DNA of 5,234 nt from Desulfovibrionaceae bacterium (GTDB taxonomy: Bacteria > Desulfobacterota > Desulfovibrionia > Desulfovibrionales > Desulfovibrionaceae), in contig WRHT01000112.1 in NCBI GenBank assembly GCA_009783115.1, positions 1-5,234 on the forward strand, in the 5' to 3' direction. The notes beneath the pieces are model-generated. The model was given only the letters and a program-made list of their open reading frames with translations, was not told where the DNA came from and did not search any database. The translations under genes and the position numbers were made by a program. Positions 1 through 5,234 of this stretch are shown in pieces (position 1 is the first letter of the stretch; every line of letters begins with the position of its first letter).

Positions 1-1943
1 TGGCCCAGATATTTCACCACATAATCATGCCCCTGGCTTCGGATTTGGATAAAGAGACGGAAATAGCCTGGGCCCTGGCTGATTTTGAAATACGTTTCCA
101 GCGTCCTGCCGAAGGCCTGTGGCTTTCGGAATGCGCGGCCGACCTCCTTACCCTGGAAGCGGTGGCCGCCAAAGGCATAAAATTCGTGCTGCTTTCCCCC
201 CACCAGGCCAAAAGCGTGCGCCTGACCCCTAAAGATCCGGAACTGCCGGTAGACGGCTACAGTCTGGATGTGGGACGGCCTTACCTGATCGACCTGCCCT
301 CCGGCCGGAACATCGCGGCTTTTTTTTACCAGGCCGAACTGGCCCAAAATGTGGCCTTTGAAGGATTGCTCCGTGACGGGGAAAAATTTTGGCAAAAACT
401 TAAAAACAGCGCCGACGCCCTGCCGGGGGAGGAAGCCTTGCTGACCCTGGCCACGGACGGAGAAACCTACGGACACCATTTCACCTTCGGAGAGATGGCC
501 TTGGCCTATGCCCTGGCCCAGAGCTACGCCGGGCGTGATAACCTGGAACTGACCAATTTCGGGACCTACCTGGAAATCCATCCCCCGACGGCCAGGGCCA
601 CCTTGCACGATCCTTCCTCCTGGAGCTGCCCTCACGGGGTGGAACGCTGGCGCAGCGACTGCGGATGCAGCACCGGCGCCCATCCTGGTTGGAACCAGGC
701 CTGGCGCGCCCCTTTACGCAAGGCCCTGGACAAGATGAAGGGCGCCGTTGATGCGCATTACTTCGCCAAAGGCCGGGAAATCTTCCGCGACCCCAAAACC
801 GCGCTGCTGGACTTCGGGCAGGTGCTGGTAAACCAGGAACTGGCCGCGCCTTTTCTGGAAAAACACCTGCTCCGGCCGGAACAGGCGCTCCCGGCCTGGC
901 AACTCCTGCATATGCAGGAAAACGCCTGTGCCGCCTATACAAGCTGCGCCTGGTTCTTTGACGACATCTCCGGCATCGAGCCGGTCAACGGCTTGCGCTT
1001 CGCCCTGCGGGCCATGGAACTGCTCTCCGCCTCCGGAGGGCCGGAACTGCTCCCGGCTTTGGAGGAAATCCTGACCCAGGCCAAGTCCAACTACCCGGAA
1101 GAAGGCAACGGGCTGGACATCTTTCATCGCCGCGTACTCCCCAGCCGCCAGGATCCCGCCAGCATCTGTCTGTTTGCCTACTTACAGGCCTGGGCGGAAA
1201 GGCGTCTGCCCCCTCCAGGCCAGAGCGTGGAACTGGTTTACCCCAGCCTGCGCGTCCGCCTGACTCCCCAGGAATATGCCGTGGAAAATTCCCGCGGGCT
1301 GGCTGTCCTTTCCACCCCTGAAAGCGTGGAAGGAAGCGTTTACCTGTGGAACGGCAGACTACCCTTCCACAATGAAGCGGAAGACGCGGCCGGATATGCG
1401 ACCAGCCTGGAAGCGAGGGAAGAACGCCGGCCGGAAGCAATCTTCCGCTGCCTGGAAAAGGACCTGGCCCGCTATCTACGCGATTATCTAGGCACGCTCC
1501 ACCTGGCTTCACTACTGGACAGCCAGCGTCCAGAAACCTTGCGGACGGCCCGCCGCGTTCTGGCCGGACTGACCCTAGCCGAAGAAGGGCAGAACTCCCG
1601 GACGGCCGCCCCGCACTGGACCGTCATCGCTCCTTACCTACCCCTGGCCGTATATCTTGACCAGATACCGGAAAAGGCCCTGGAGCAAATCCGCGACCTG
1701 GTGAACCTGCACCTGGCGGGAGACGAAGCGCGGGCCTTGGCCGTGGAACTTCTGGAGGCGGCGTTACTGGAGGATTTGCGCCAGGGGAGCAAGCAGGATG
1801 CCGAGCTGTGCGCCGCGGTAAAACGCGCCCGGGCGGTCTTTGAGGGCATGGACTGGTGGCGGGTGCAGAACGTCCTTTGGAACGGAAGGCAGATCCGCCG
1901 GGAATTCATGCGGACAGCGGAAGAACTGGGTTTCAGATCTTGA
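1..1943 (+). CDS. GH57-superfamily glycoside hydrolase with DUF3536 region (5' partial)
   Basis: Probable alpha-glucan-active glycoside hydrolase of the GH57 superfamily, likely cytoplasmic; no precise substrate can be given. The frame is open from base 3, so the gene starts outside the window. The ATG at 27 is an internal Met: the residues before it (AQIFHHII) run straight into the family pattern 'HxIMPLA'. Numbering from that Met, GLWLSE at 30-35 fits GH57 motif 3 with E35 as likely nucleophile, and TDGETYGHH at 143-151 fits motif 4 with D144 as likely acid/base. The WSCPHGV and DCGC motifs (199-214; C201, H203, C212, C214) and YTSCAWFFDDISGIE (304-318) are typical of DUF3536 proteins. The rest is helical and poorly diagnostic. 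About 647 residues are visible; relatives are, from memory, near 800, so roughly the first fifth is missing. Both presumed catalytic residues are present and the frame is intact. The family is firm, the substrate unknown. Confidence 0.9.
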   Translation, partial: AQIFHHIIMPLASDLDKETEIAWALADFEIRFQRPAEGLWLSECAADLLTLEAVAAKGIKFVLLSPHQAKSVRLTPKDPELPVDGYSLDVGRPYLIDLPSGRNIAAFFYQAELAQNVAFEGLLRDGEKFWQKLKNSADALPGEEALLTLATDGETYGHHFTFGEMALAYALAQSYAGRDNLELTNFGTYLEIHPPTARATLHDPSSWSCPHGVERWRSDCGCSTGAHPGWNQAWRAPLRKALDKMKGAVDAHYFAKGREIFRDPKTALLDFGQVLVNQELAAPFLEKHLLRPEQALPAWQLLHMQENACAAYTSCAWFFDDISGIEPVNGLRFALRAMELLSASGGPELLPALEEILTQAKSNYPEEGNGLDIFHRRVLPSRQDPASICLFAYLQAWAERRLPPPGQSVELVYPSLRVRLTPQEYAVENSRGLAVLSTPESVEGSVYLWNGRLPFHNEAEDAAGYATSLEAREERRPEAIFRCLEKDLARYLRDYLGTLHLASLLDSQRPETLRTARRVLAGLTLAEEGQNSRTAAPHWTVIAPYLPLAVYLDQIPEKALEQIRDLVNLHLAGDEARALAVELLEAALLEDLRQGSKQDAELCAAVKRARAVFEGMDWWRVQNVLWNGRQIRREFMRTAEELGFRS

Positions 1944-1968
1944 TTTCCTCCTCTTGATAGGTTATGCT
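1940..1968 (+). promoter_or_regulatory. possible sigma-70-type promoter for the MBL-flavoprotein-comF cluster
   Basis: TTGATT (1940-1945) and TATGCT (1963-1968) are separated by exactly 17 bp, and each matches its consensus hexamer at 4 of 6 positions. The -35 element overlaps the stop codon of the GH57 gene. The predicted transcription start is near 1975, leaving a leader of about 25 nt before the ATG at 2001. TTGATA at 1954-1959 is a better -35 on its own but has no acceptable -10 at 16-18 bp. The region is much more AT-rich than the flanking genes, which supports a regulatory role. The match is modest, and read-through from the GH57 gene is equally possible. Confidence 0.35.
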
Positions 1969-1990
1969 TTAAATTATCAAGCATTTAAAG
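1953..1990. repeat. two overlapping inverted repeats (operator-like or alternative hairpins)
   Basis: Repeat A pairs CTTGATA (1953-1959) with TATCAAG (1975-1981), 7 bp perfect with a 15-nt loop. Repeat B pairs CTTTAAAT (1967-1974) with ATTTAAAG (1983-1990), 8 bp perfect with an 8-nt loop. The right arm of A lies in the loop of B and the left arm of B lies in the loop of A, so the two cannot form simple hairpins together. Both are AT-rich and neither is followed by a T-run, so they do not look like an intrinsic terminator. Repeat B ends on the first G of the Shine-Dalgarno of the next gene. The site could be a repressor operator or a weak RNA switch; no regulator is identified. Confidence 0.4.
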
Positions 1991-1994
1991 GGAG
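1990..1994 (+). promoter_or_regulatory. Shine-Dalgarno that fixes the MBL hydrolase start
   Basis: GGGAG sits 6 nt before the ATG at 2001, ideal spacing. The in-frame TTG at 1995 would directly abut this site and could not use it, so the ATG is chosen and the two extra residues of the longer frame are dropped. Confidence 0.75.
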
Positions 1995-2000
1995 TTGAAT

Positions 2001-2609
2001 ATGCGCTTGGTGGAATTCGCCCTAGGTCCCCTGGAGACCAACTGCTTTCTGCTCCATGACGAACAGGAGGCCGTGATCATAGACGTGGGCGGCGATCCTT
2101 CATCCATGCTGGCCTACTTGCGCAAAAACAAACTGGCCCTGAGCCGGATCCTGCTCACCCATCTGCACTTTGATCATGTCCTGGGGGTGGCCGCCCTGCA
2201 GGAAGCCGCCAATGCGGAAGCATACTGCTCTCCGCGGGACTGGGGACTCCTGGAAGGACAGAATCTAAGCGGCTACATGCCCTCGGTGCGCCTGTTCAGG
2301 CACAGCGACCTGGATGAAGGCAAACTTCTGCTGCTGGGCGAGGATTGCCGGGTGCTGGCCACGCCGGGCCATTCTCCGGGCAGCCTTTCATATTATGTGC
2401 CAAGCTTGCAGGCCTTGTTCGGCGGGGATGTGCTTTTTTACAATTCCGTCGGACGCACCGACTTTGAAGGCGGCAACAGCGCCGTGCTGAGCCGGAGCAT
2501 CCGGGAAAAATTCTATACCCTGCCGGATGACACCAAGGTTTATACGGGACATGGCCAAGCCACTTCCATACAGTGGGAAAAAAGCAACAATCCCTTTGTC
2601 CAGGCTTAA
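2001..2609 (+). CDS. metallo-beta-lactamase-fold hydrolase, glyoxalase II-like
   Basis: Soluble binuclear metal hydrolase of the MBL superfamily, in the glyoxalase II/YcbL-like group. The 202-residue protein shows the full set of metal-site motifs in order: THLHFDH at 53-59 (H54, H56, D58, H59), the GHSPGS turn with H124, GGD at 141-143 (D143 the bridging Asp), GRTD near 151-154, and GHG with H184, followed by the characteristic ending WEKSNNPF. All expected ligands are present, so it should be active. The length (about 200 aa) fits the short YcbL-like form; full-length glyoxalase II carries an additional C-terminal substrate-binding domain that is absent here, so a glutathione thioester substrate should not be assumed. 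There is no signal peptide, so it is cytoplasmic. It is the first gene of a tight three-gene cluster and overlaps the next gene. The family is very secure; the substrate is unknown. Confidence 0.93.
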   Translation: MRLVEFALGPLETNCFLLHDEQEAVIIDVGGDPSSMLAYLRKNKLALSRILLTHLHFDHVLGVAALQEAANAEAYCSPRDWGLLEGQNLSGYMPSVRLFRHSDLDEGKLLLLGEDCRVLATPGHSPGSLSYYVPSLQALFGGDVLFYNSVGRTDFEGGNSAVLSRSIREKFYTLPDDTKVYTGHGQATSIQWEKSNNPFVQA

Positions 2610-3205
2610 TTCCGCTGGAAGTTCCCTGGTTGCTGGCCGCCAGCCCCCGTGCGGGCAACACCCTGGAAGCGGCCCGCCTTTTTGCAGCCGGTTTTGCGCG
2701 AAAACGGGACGGGCTTTCCACCATCCTCCTGAGTGATTACCGGGTCCTGCCCTGCCAGGCCTGCGGAGCCTGCGACAGCCAAGGGGGCGTCTGCCCCCAG
2801 GCGGCCCTGGACGACAGCCTCCATCTCTTTGATCGTCTCGTACAGGCGCCCTTTCTGGCCCTGGCCGCGCCAATCTATTTTTACCATCTACCCGCCCAGC
2901 TAAAGGCTCTTTTGGATCGCTGCCAATTTTACCACCAGGCCGCCGCCAGGGGGGAATTTCCCCAGCCCGGATTTAGCGGACGGCCTGTCCGGGTGATCCT
3001 GCTGGGCGCCAGGATCACCGGTAAAGAATTATTTCGGGGAAGCCTCTTGAGCTTGAAATGGGCGCTGGCCCCCCTGGGCTTTGAACTGGCCGAACCGCTT
3101 CTGCTGCGCGGACTGGACGGCCCCGCGGATCTGCAAACGCGGGAAGATTTCCGGGAGCTGCTCCTGGCCTATGGAGAAGCCGCCGCCGGAGATTTGCCAT
3201 GCTGA
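2573..3205 (+). CDS. iron-sulfur flavoprotein (NADPH-dependent FMN reductase-like fold)
   Basis: Predicted cytoplasmic electron-transfer or reductase protein with a flavodoxin-like FMN domain and a [4Fe-4S] cluster, resembling the Isf family. A first beta strand (VPWLLAA) leads into the FMN phosphate loop SPRAGNT (24-30). A compact cysteine motif follows, C61-x2-C64-x2-C67-x6-C74, which fits the Isf pattern CX2CX2CX4-7C. PIYFYHLPAQLKALLDR (100-116) is the typical flavin-side segment. It runs 210 aa from the GTG at 2573, overlapping the MBL gene by 37 nt. That start has no visible Shine-Dalgarno, and the first ~15 residues do not look like family sequence. Translation could instead begin at non-ATG codons near the MBL stop (ATT 2609, CTG 2615 or TTG 2630), coupled to upstream translation. 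The phosphate loop looks one residue shorter than the common SPRxGGNT/SPRKxGNT form. The family is well supported; partner and substrate are unknown. Confidence 0.85.
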   Translation: MGKKQQSLCPGLIPLEVPWLLAASPRAGNTLEAARLFAAGFARKRDGLSTILLSDYRVLPCQACGACDSQGGVCPQAALDDSLHLFDRLVQAPFLALAAPIYFYHLPAQLKALLDRCQFYHQAAARGEFPQPGFSGRPVRVILLGARITGKELFRGSLLSLKWALAPLGFELAEPLLLRGLDGPADLQTREDFRELLLAYGEAAAGDLPC

Positions 3206-3975
3206 AGCTCGCGCCTGTCCGGGATGCCTGGCAAAACCTCCTGGAGCAGCTTAAAGAGCGACGCTGCCGGGTCTGCCTGGCTCCAATGTCCGTGAAGCAG
3301 GTTCCGGCGGAAACTCCGGAGGCGCGGATTTGCGGGATCTGCGCGAACTGCCTGGCCGGATTTCCCTGGCGCGCTGGTCCTGTCTGCCCCATGTGCGGGG
3401 AACCCCTCCCTTTGGCGGAACTCTGCCCCCATTGCCGGATCTCCCCCAAGCCTTGGGGGCGGGCGTATTTTTTGGCCGCCTACTCCGGGACGCTGCGTGA
3501 TTTGGTGCGGCGGATCAAGTTCAACGGACAACTTTCCCTGGCCGAGGCCCTGGGCATGCTCTTGGCCGTGCGCTCGGGGCTGGCGGAAAAGCGGGCGGAC
3601 TATGACCGCATAGCCCCGATCCCCCTGCACCAGCGCCGCCAGGGCAAGCGCGGTTTCAACCAGGCCCTGGAGATATCCCGCCCCCTGGCGGCAGCCACGG
3701 GTATTCCCTTGTCTTTTACCGGTCTGCTGCGGGTGGAGGATACCCGCCCGCAAAGCGGGCTGACCAGGAAGAAGCGGGCCGAAAATTTATGCCAAGCCTT
3801 CGCGGCCGATGATTCCTGGCATAACCTGCGTATCTTGCTGGTGGATGATGTGCTGACTACCGGGGCCACCCTGCATGCGGCCGCTTCCGCCCTGCTGCGG
3901 GCCGGAGCCCTTTCTGTGGATGTGGCGGCGCTGGCCCGCACCCCGGCAAGGAATATGGCAGCGGCATTATACTGA
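3199..3975 (+). CDS. comF: ComF family phosphoribosyltransferase-like protein
   Basis: ComF/GntX-type protein of 258 aa. An N-terminal cysteine-rich, presumably zinc-binding region has C23-x2-C26, C45-x2-C48-x2-C51, C63-x2-C66 and C76-x2-C79. A type I phosphoribosyltransferase domain follows, with PIPLHQRRQGKRGFNQA (140-156), the RPQSGLTRKKRAEN segment (183-196) and the PRPP loop ILLVDDVLTTGAT (212-224, acidic pair D216/D217). ComF proteins act in DNA uptake in competent bacteria, but they are also widespread in species not known to be competent, where their role is unclear. The ATG at 3199 overlaps the flavoprotein stop by 7 nt and has GGAG at 3188-3191, 7 nt upstream, so translation is probably coupled. 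All core motifs are intact. No DNA-uptake neighbour is visible, so a competence role should not be inferred from the name alone. Confidence 0.93.
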   Translation: MLKLAPVRDAWQNLLEQLKERRCRVCLAPMSVKQVPAETPEARICGICANCLAGFPWRAGPVCPMCGEPLPLAELCPHCRISPKPWGRAYFLAAYSGTLRDLVRRIKFNGQLSLAEALGMLLAVRSGLAEKRADYDRIAPIPLHQRRQGKRGFNQALEISRPLAAATGIPLSFTGLLRVEDTRPQSGLTRKKRAENLCQAFAADDSWHNLRILLVDDVLTTGATLHAAASALLRAGALSVDVAALARTPARNMAAALY

Positions 3976-4020
3976 CGCCCAAGGCTTCTACCCGCTGCAA
4001 CAGCTTGCTATAGCGACGGA

Positions 4021-4029
4021 TTATCCACA
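4021..4029 (+). promoter_or_regulatory. perfect DnaA-box 9-mer
   Basis: TTATCCACA is identical to the strongest form of the DnaA recognition sequence. It ends directly at the upstream edge of the sigma-54-like promoter. I see no second box in the window, so it is not an origin by itself. It could be a DnaA regulatory site or a chance match; the sequence is seen, the function is inferred. Confidence 0.4.
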
Positions 4030-4046
4030 CCGGCATAAAGTTTGCA
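4030..4046 (+). promoter_or_regulatory. candidate sigma-54 (RpoN) promoter
   Basis: The invariant GG (4032-4033) and GC (4044-4045) are separated by exactly 10 bp, as sigma-54 requires. Against TGGCACG-N4-TTGCW the sequence gives CGGCATA-AAGT-TTGCA: four of seven positions in the -24 element and all five in the -12 element, followed by a T-run. The expected start near 4057 leaves a leader of about 43 nt before the ATG at 4101. Such promoters need an enhancer-binding activator; no activator site is recognised. Orientation and distance to the gene are right. Confidence 0.5.
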
Positions 4047-4088
4047 TTTCCCCTGTGAAGGGCTGCCCATAAAAGCGGACAAGCCCCC

Positions 4089-4094
4089 AGGAGG
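4089..4094 (+). promoter_or_regulatory. strong Shine-Dalgarno of the lysozyme-like gene
   Basis: A full AGGAGG lies 6 nt before the ATG at 4101. It is the strongest ribosome-binding site in the window and fixes the start, which matters because the N-terminal region of the protein is low-complexity and cannot be judged by homology. Confidence 0.85.
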
Positions 4095-4100
4095 AAAGCG

Positions 4101-5150
4101 ATGCCGGTTTTGAAACCCGTAAATAATGTCGCCGGGGCCTCGTTGCACAGAAGCCCGCGGGCTCTTCCCGGAGTCGCCCGCCGGACCATGGCCAGAAACG
4201 CCGCCTTGGGGCTGGATAATTTTTCCAGCCTGCTGCAAGGCGAAAACATCGCCGCCGCGCCGGTCACCGCCGCGCCCACGTCCCTGAAAAACGCCGGAGC
4301 GCAACAACAAAACCTGCCCGGCCGTAATGGCCAGCCAGCCTCCTTGAGAAGCCTTGGAGCGCATATCTTTGAGGAAGCGCCTGTGGAATTTGCCGCGCCG
4401 CCTCCCGAAAAGGCCGGCCTGGCGCGTCCGGCCGGCAGCGAAGGCACCATCCTGGCCCTACGGGCCTCCGGGCATAAACTTAAAAACGTGGCCGAAATGG
4501 CGCTCGGCACGCTCTCCAGCCTTTTTGAATCCGGCCGGGAAGGGATCTTGGCCATCGGCTATGATCGCGTCGGCGGCACTTCCTACGGAAAATACCAGAT
4601 CGCCTCCAGGACAGGCACCCTGGATGAATTCATCGCTTTTCTGGACAAAAAAGCCCCGGAACTGGGAAAACTCCTTAAAGAAGCCGGACCGGGCAACACC
4701 GGCGGCAAAGAAGGGCGGATGCCGGAAGTCTGGCAGGGGATCGCCGCCAAGGAGCCCGAACGCTTTGAAGACTTGCAGCACTCCTTCATCCACGAACGCC
4801 TTTACCTGCCGGCGGCCAATAAACTGAAAGGATACGGCCTGGATGTGGACAAGCTCAGCTCCACCCTGCGGGAGGTGCTTTTCAGCACCGCCGTGCAGCA
4901 TGGCCCTTCGGCGGCGGCGCGCCTGGTAATCCGCGCCGCCGGCGAGTCCGGGGGAAGCACTCCGGCCGGGGACGCCTGGGGAGAAACGGCTCGCAGCCTC
5001 CCGGACGAGGCGGAGTTGATCCGGCGCATCTATAATGCCCGGCGTACCCAGTTCGGGTCTTCCACTCCCCGGGTGCGGGAATCCGTGTCCGAGCGCCTGC
5101 AAAGCGAGATGAGCCTGGCCCTCAGCCTGCTCCAGAACCAGCGCGGCTGA
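4101..5150 (+). CDS. protein with lysozyme-like (putative peptidoglycan hydrolase) C-terminal domain
   Basis: A 349-aa protein of no named family that I recognise. Residues 1 to about 125 are rich in Ala, Pro, Gly and polar residues, probably disordered, with no Sec signal peptide or membrane segment. Residues ~130-285 resemble a lysozyme/chitosanase-like fold found in phage-type and VgrG-related proteins: FESG (142-145, E143 the likely catalytic acid), then IGYDRVGGTSYGKYQIAS (152-169), in which GxxYGKYQ is the hairpin typical of such enzymes, then WQGIA, QHSFI (226-230) and FSTAVQHG (261-268). D155 and T160 might complete a Glu/Asp/Thr site; this is inference. The C-terminus (300-349) is charged and helical. 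A strong Shine-Dalgarno and a sigma-54-like promoter precede it. Because sigma-54 often drives flagellar genes and the protein lacks a Sec leader, a flagellum-linked or otherwise specially exported muramidase is one idea; a secretion-system effector or a phage-derived enzyme is another. The gene is certain, the fold likely, the role unknown. Confidence 0.75.
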   Translation: MPVLKPVNNVAGASLHRSPRALPGVARRTMARNAALGLDNFSSLLQGENIAAAPVTAAPTSLKNAGAQQQNLPGRNGQPASLRSLGAHIFEEAPVEFAAPPPEKAGLARPAGSEGTILALRASGHKLKNVAEMALGTLSSLFESGREGILAIGYDRVGGTSYGKYQIASRTGTLDEFIAFLDKKAPELGKLLKEAGPGNTGGKEGRMPEVWQGIAAKEPERFEDLQHSFIHERLYLPAANKLKGYGLDVDKLSSTLREVLFSTAVQHGPSAAARLVIRAAGESGGSTPAGDAWGETARSLPDEAELIRRIYNARRTQFGSSTPRVRESVSERLQSEMSLALSLLQNQRG

Positions 5151-5155
5151 CCAGC

Positions 5156-5234
5156 TTATTCCGAGGCCGGACTATCCGGGCGCACGGTCAGCACCGGAAC
5201 ATGGGAGCTTTTCACCACCTTTTCCGCCACCGAG
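5156..5234 (-). CDS. universal stress protein, UspA family (C-terminal end only)
   Basis: Reading the - strand from the window edge gives 25 residues and a TAA stop: SVAEKVVKSSHVPVLTVRP followed by DSPASE. This matches the C-terminal end of UspA-domain proteins, where G-S/T-V-A-x-x-V-x-x-x-x-x-x-P-V-L-x-V-R ends the last helix and strand. The Ser at the edge is probably the S/T of the ATP-binding G-S/T; the Gly would lie just outside. The short tail after the final strand is normal. Whether the protein has one or two Usp domains cannot be seen. It converges on the lysozyme-like gene, with five bases between the stops. The call rests on a short but very characteristic motif. Confidence 0.8.
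   Translation of the reverse strand, partial: SVAEKVVKSSHVPVLTVRPDSPASE

Larger units (their letters stand above)
3976..4100. other. intergenic control region between comF and the lysozyme-like gene
   Basis: This 125-bp gap is more AT-rich in its middle than its surroundings. It contains a short GCTG-CAA-CAGC hairpin (3994-4004), the palindrome GCTATAGC (4007-4014), a DnaA-box 9-mer (4021-4029), a sigma-54-like promoter (4030-4046) and a Shine-Dalgarno (4089-4094). No T-run follows the small hairpin, so no convincing intrinsic terminator for the upstream cluster is seen and some read-through is possible. No coding sequence is supported here on either strand. Confidence 0.6.

Noticed and set aside
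27..29. ATG at 27 as the start of the GH57 gene
   Set aside because: The frame is open to the window edge, and the residues before this Met continue the family motif leading into IMPLA; it is an internal methionine of a truncated gene.
481..942. Antisense open frames inside the GH57 gene, and similar ones at 714-1127 and 985-1512
   Set aside because: Typical GC-rich shadows of a gene whose + strand frame carries clear family motifs; compositionally biased with no domain signature.
1967..1990. Intrinsic terminator after the GH57 gene
   Set aside because: The hairpin stem is almost all A/T and is followed by a Shine-Dalgarno rather than a T-run.
1995..1997. In-frame TTG at 1995 as start of the MBL hydrolase
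   Set aside because: It abuts the GGGAG Shine-Dalgarno with no spacing, whereas the ATG at 2001 has 6 nt spacing.
3994..4014. Small hairpin GCTG-CAA-CAGC and palindrome GCTATAGC as a terminator or operator
   Set aside because: The stem is only 4 bp with no T-run, and an 8-bp palindrome alone is too short to claim a binding site.
4021..4029. Replication origin suggested by the DnaA box
   Set aside because: There is a single 9-mer, with no cluster of boxes, no extended AT-rich unwinding region and no dnaA/dnaN-type neighbour.
4252..4276. 10-bp direct repeat CCGCCGCGCC with 15-bp period
   Set aside because: It lies in Ala/Pro-rich low-complexity coding sequence (AAPVT then AAPT); codon bias in a disordered linker explains it.
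3857..4555. Long open frame on the - strand (232 aa) across the end of comF and the start of the lysozyme-like gene
   Set aside because: It crosses two well-supported + strand coding regions and an intergenic region with + strand signals; the translation is Arg/Ala/Pro-rich shadow sequence with no recognisable motif.

Overview
The window is a dense, GC-rich (roughly 60% by eye) bacterial chromosome segment. It has five genes on the + strand and the tail of a sixth on the - strand, with no RNA gene, mobile element or CRISPR array. Codon use, Shine-Dalgarno sites and gene content (a DUF3536-type GH57 hydrolase, an iron-sulfur flavoprotein, ComF, a UspA-type stress protein and a candidate sigma-54 promoter) suggest an anaerobic Gram-negative of the Desulfovibrio type (Desulfobacterota). 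That placement is inferred from gene content, not from a marker gene.

Layout. Bases 1-1943 hold the C-terminal ~80% of a GH57/DUF3536 glycoside hydrolase whose 5' end lies outside the window. A 57-bp AT-rich gap (1944-2000) follows. It carries a possible sigma-70 promoter and two overlapping, mutually exclusive inverted repeats. Next is a tight three-gene cluster: a metallo-beta-lactamase-fold hydrolase (2001-2609), a flavodoxin-fold iron-sulfur flavoprotein (2573-3205) and a ComF-family phosphoribosyltransferase with cysteine-rich N-terminus (3199-3975). The coding ends overlap by up to 37 and by 7 nt, so these three are very probably co-transcribed.

A 125-bp gap (3976-4100) follows ComF. 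It contains a perfect DnaA-box 9-mer, a GG-N10-GC sigma-54-type promoter and a strong Shine-Dalgarno. Together they introduce a 349-aa protein (4101-5150) with a low-complexity N-terminal half and a lysozyme-like C-terminal domain, probably a peptidoglycan-cleaving enzyme. Only five bases separate its stop from the stop of the convergent - strand gene, whose last 25 residues match the C-terminus of a universal stress protein.

How the genes work together. The GH57 enzyme probably acts on intracellular alpha-glucan. The three-gene cluster combines a metal hydrolase, an Fe-S/FMN redox protein and a phosphoribosyltransferase; nothing in the sequence shows a shared pathway. The least ordinary part is the lysozyme-like gene: it has no Sec signal and seems to have its own sigma-54 control, so a flagellar or other specialised export context is a reasonable but unproven idea.
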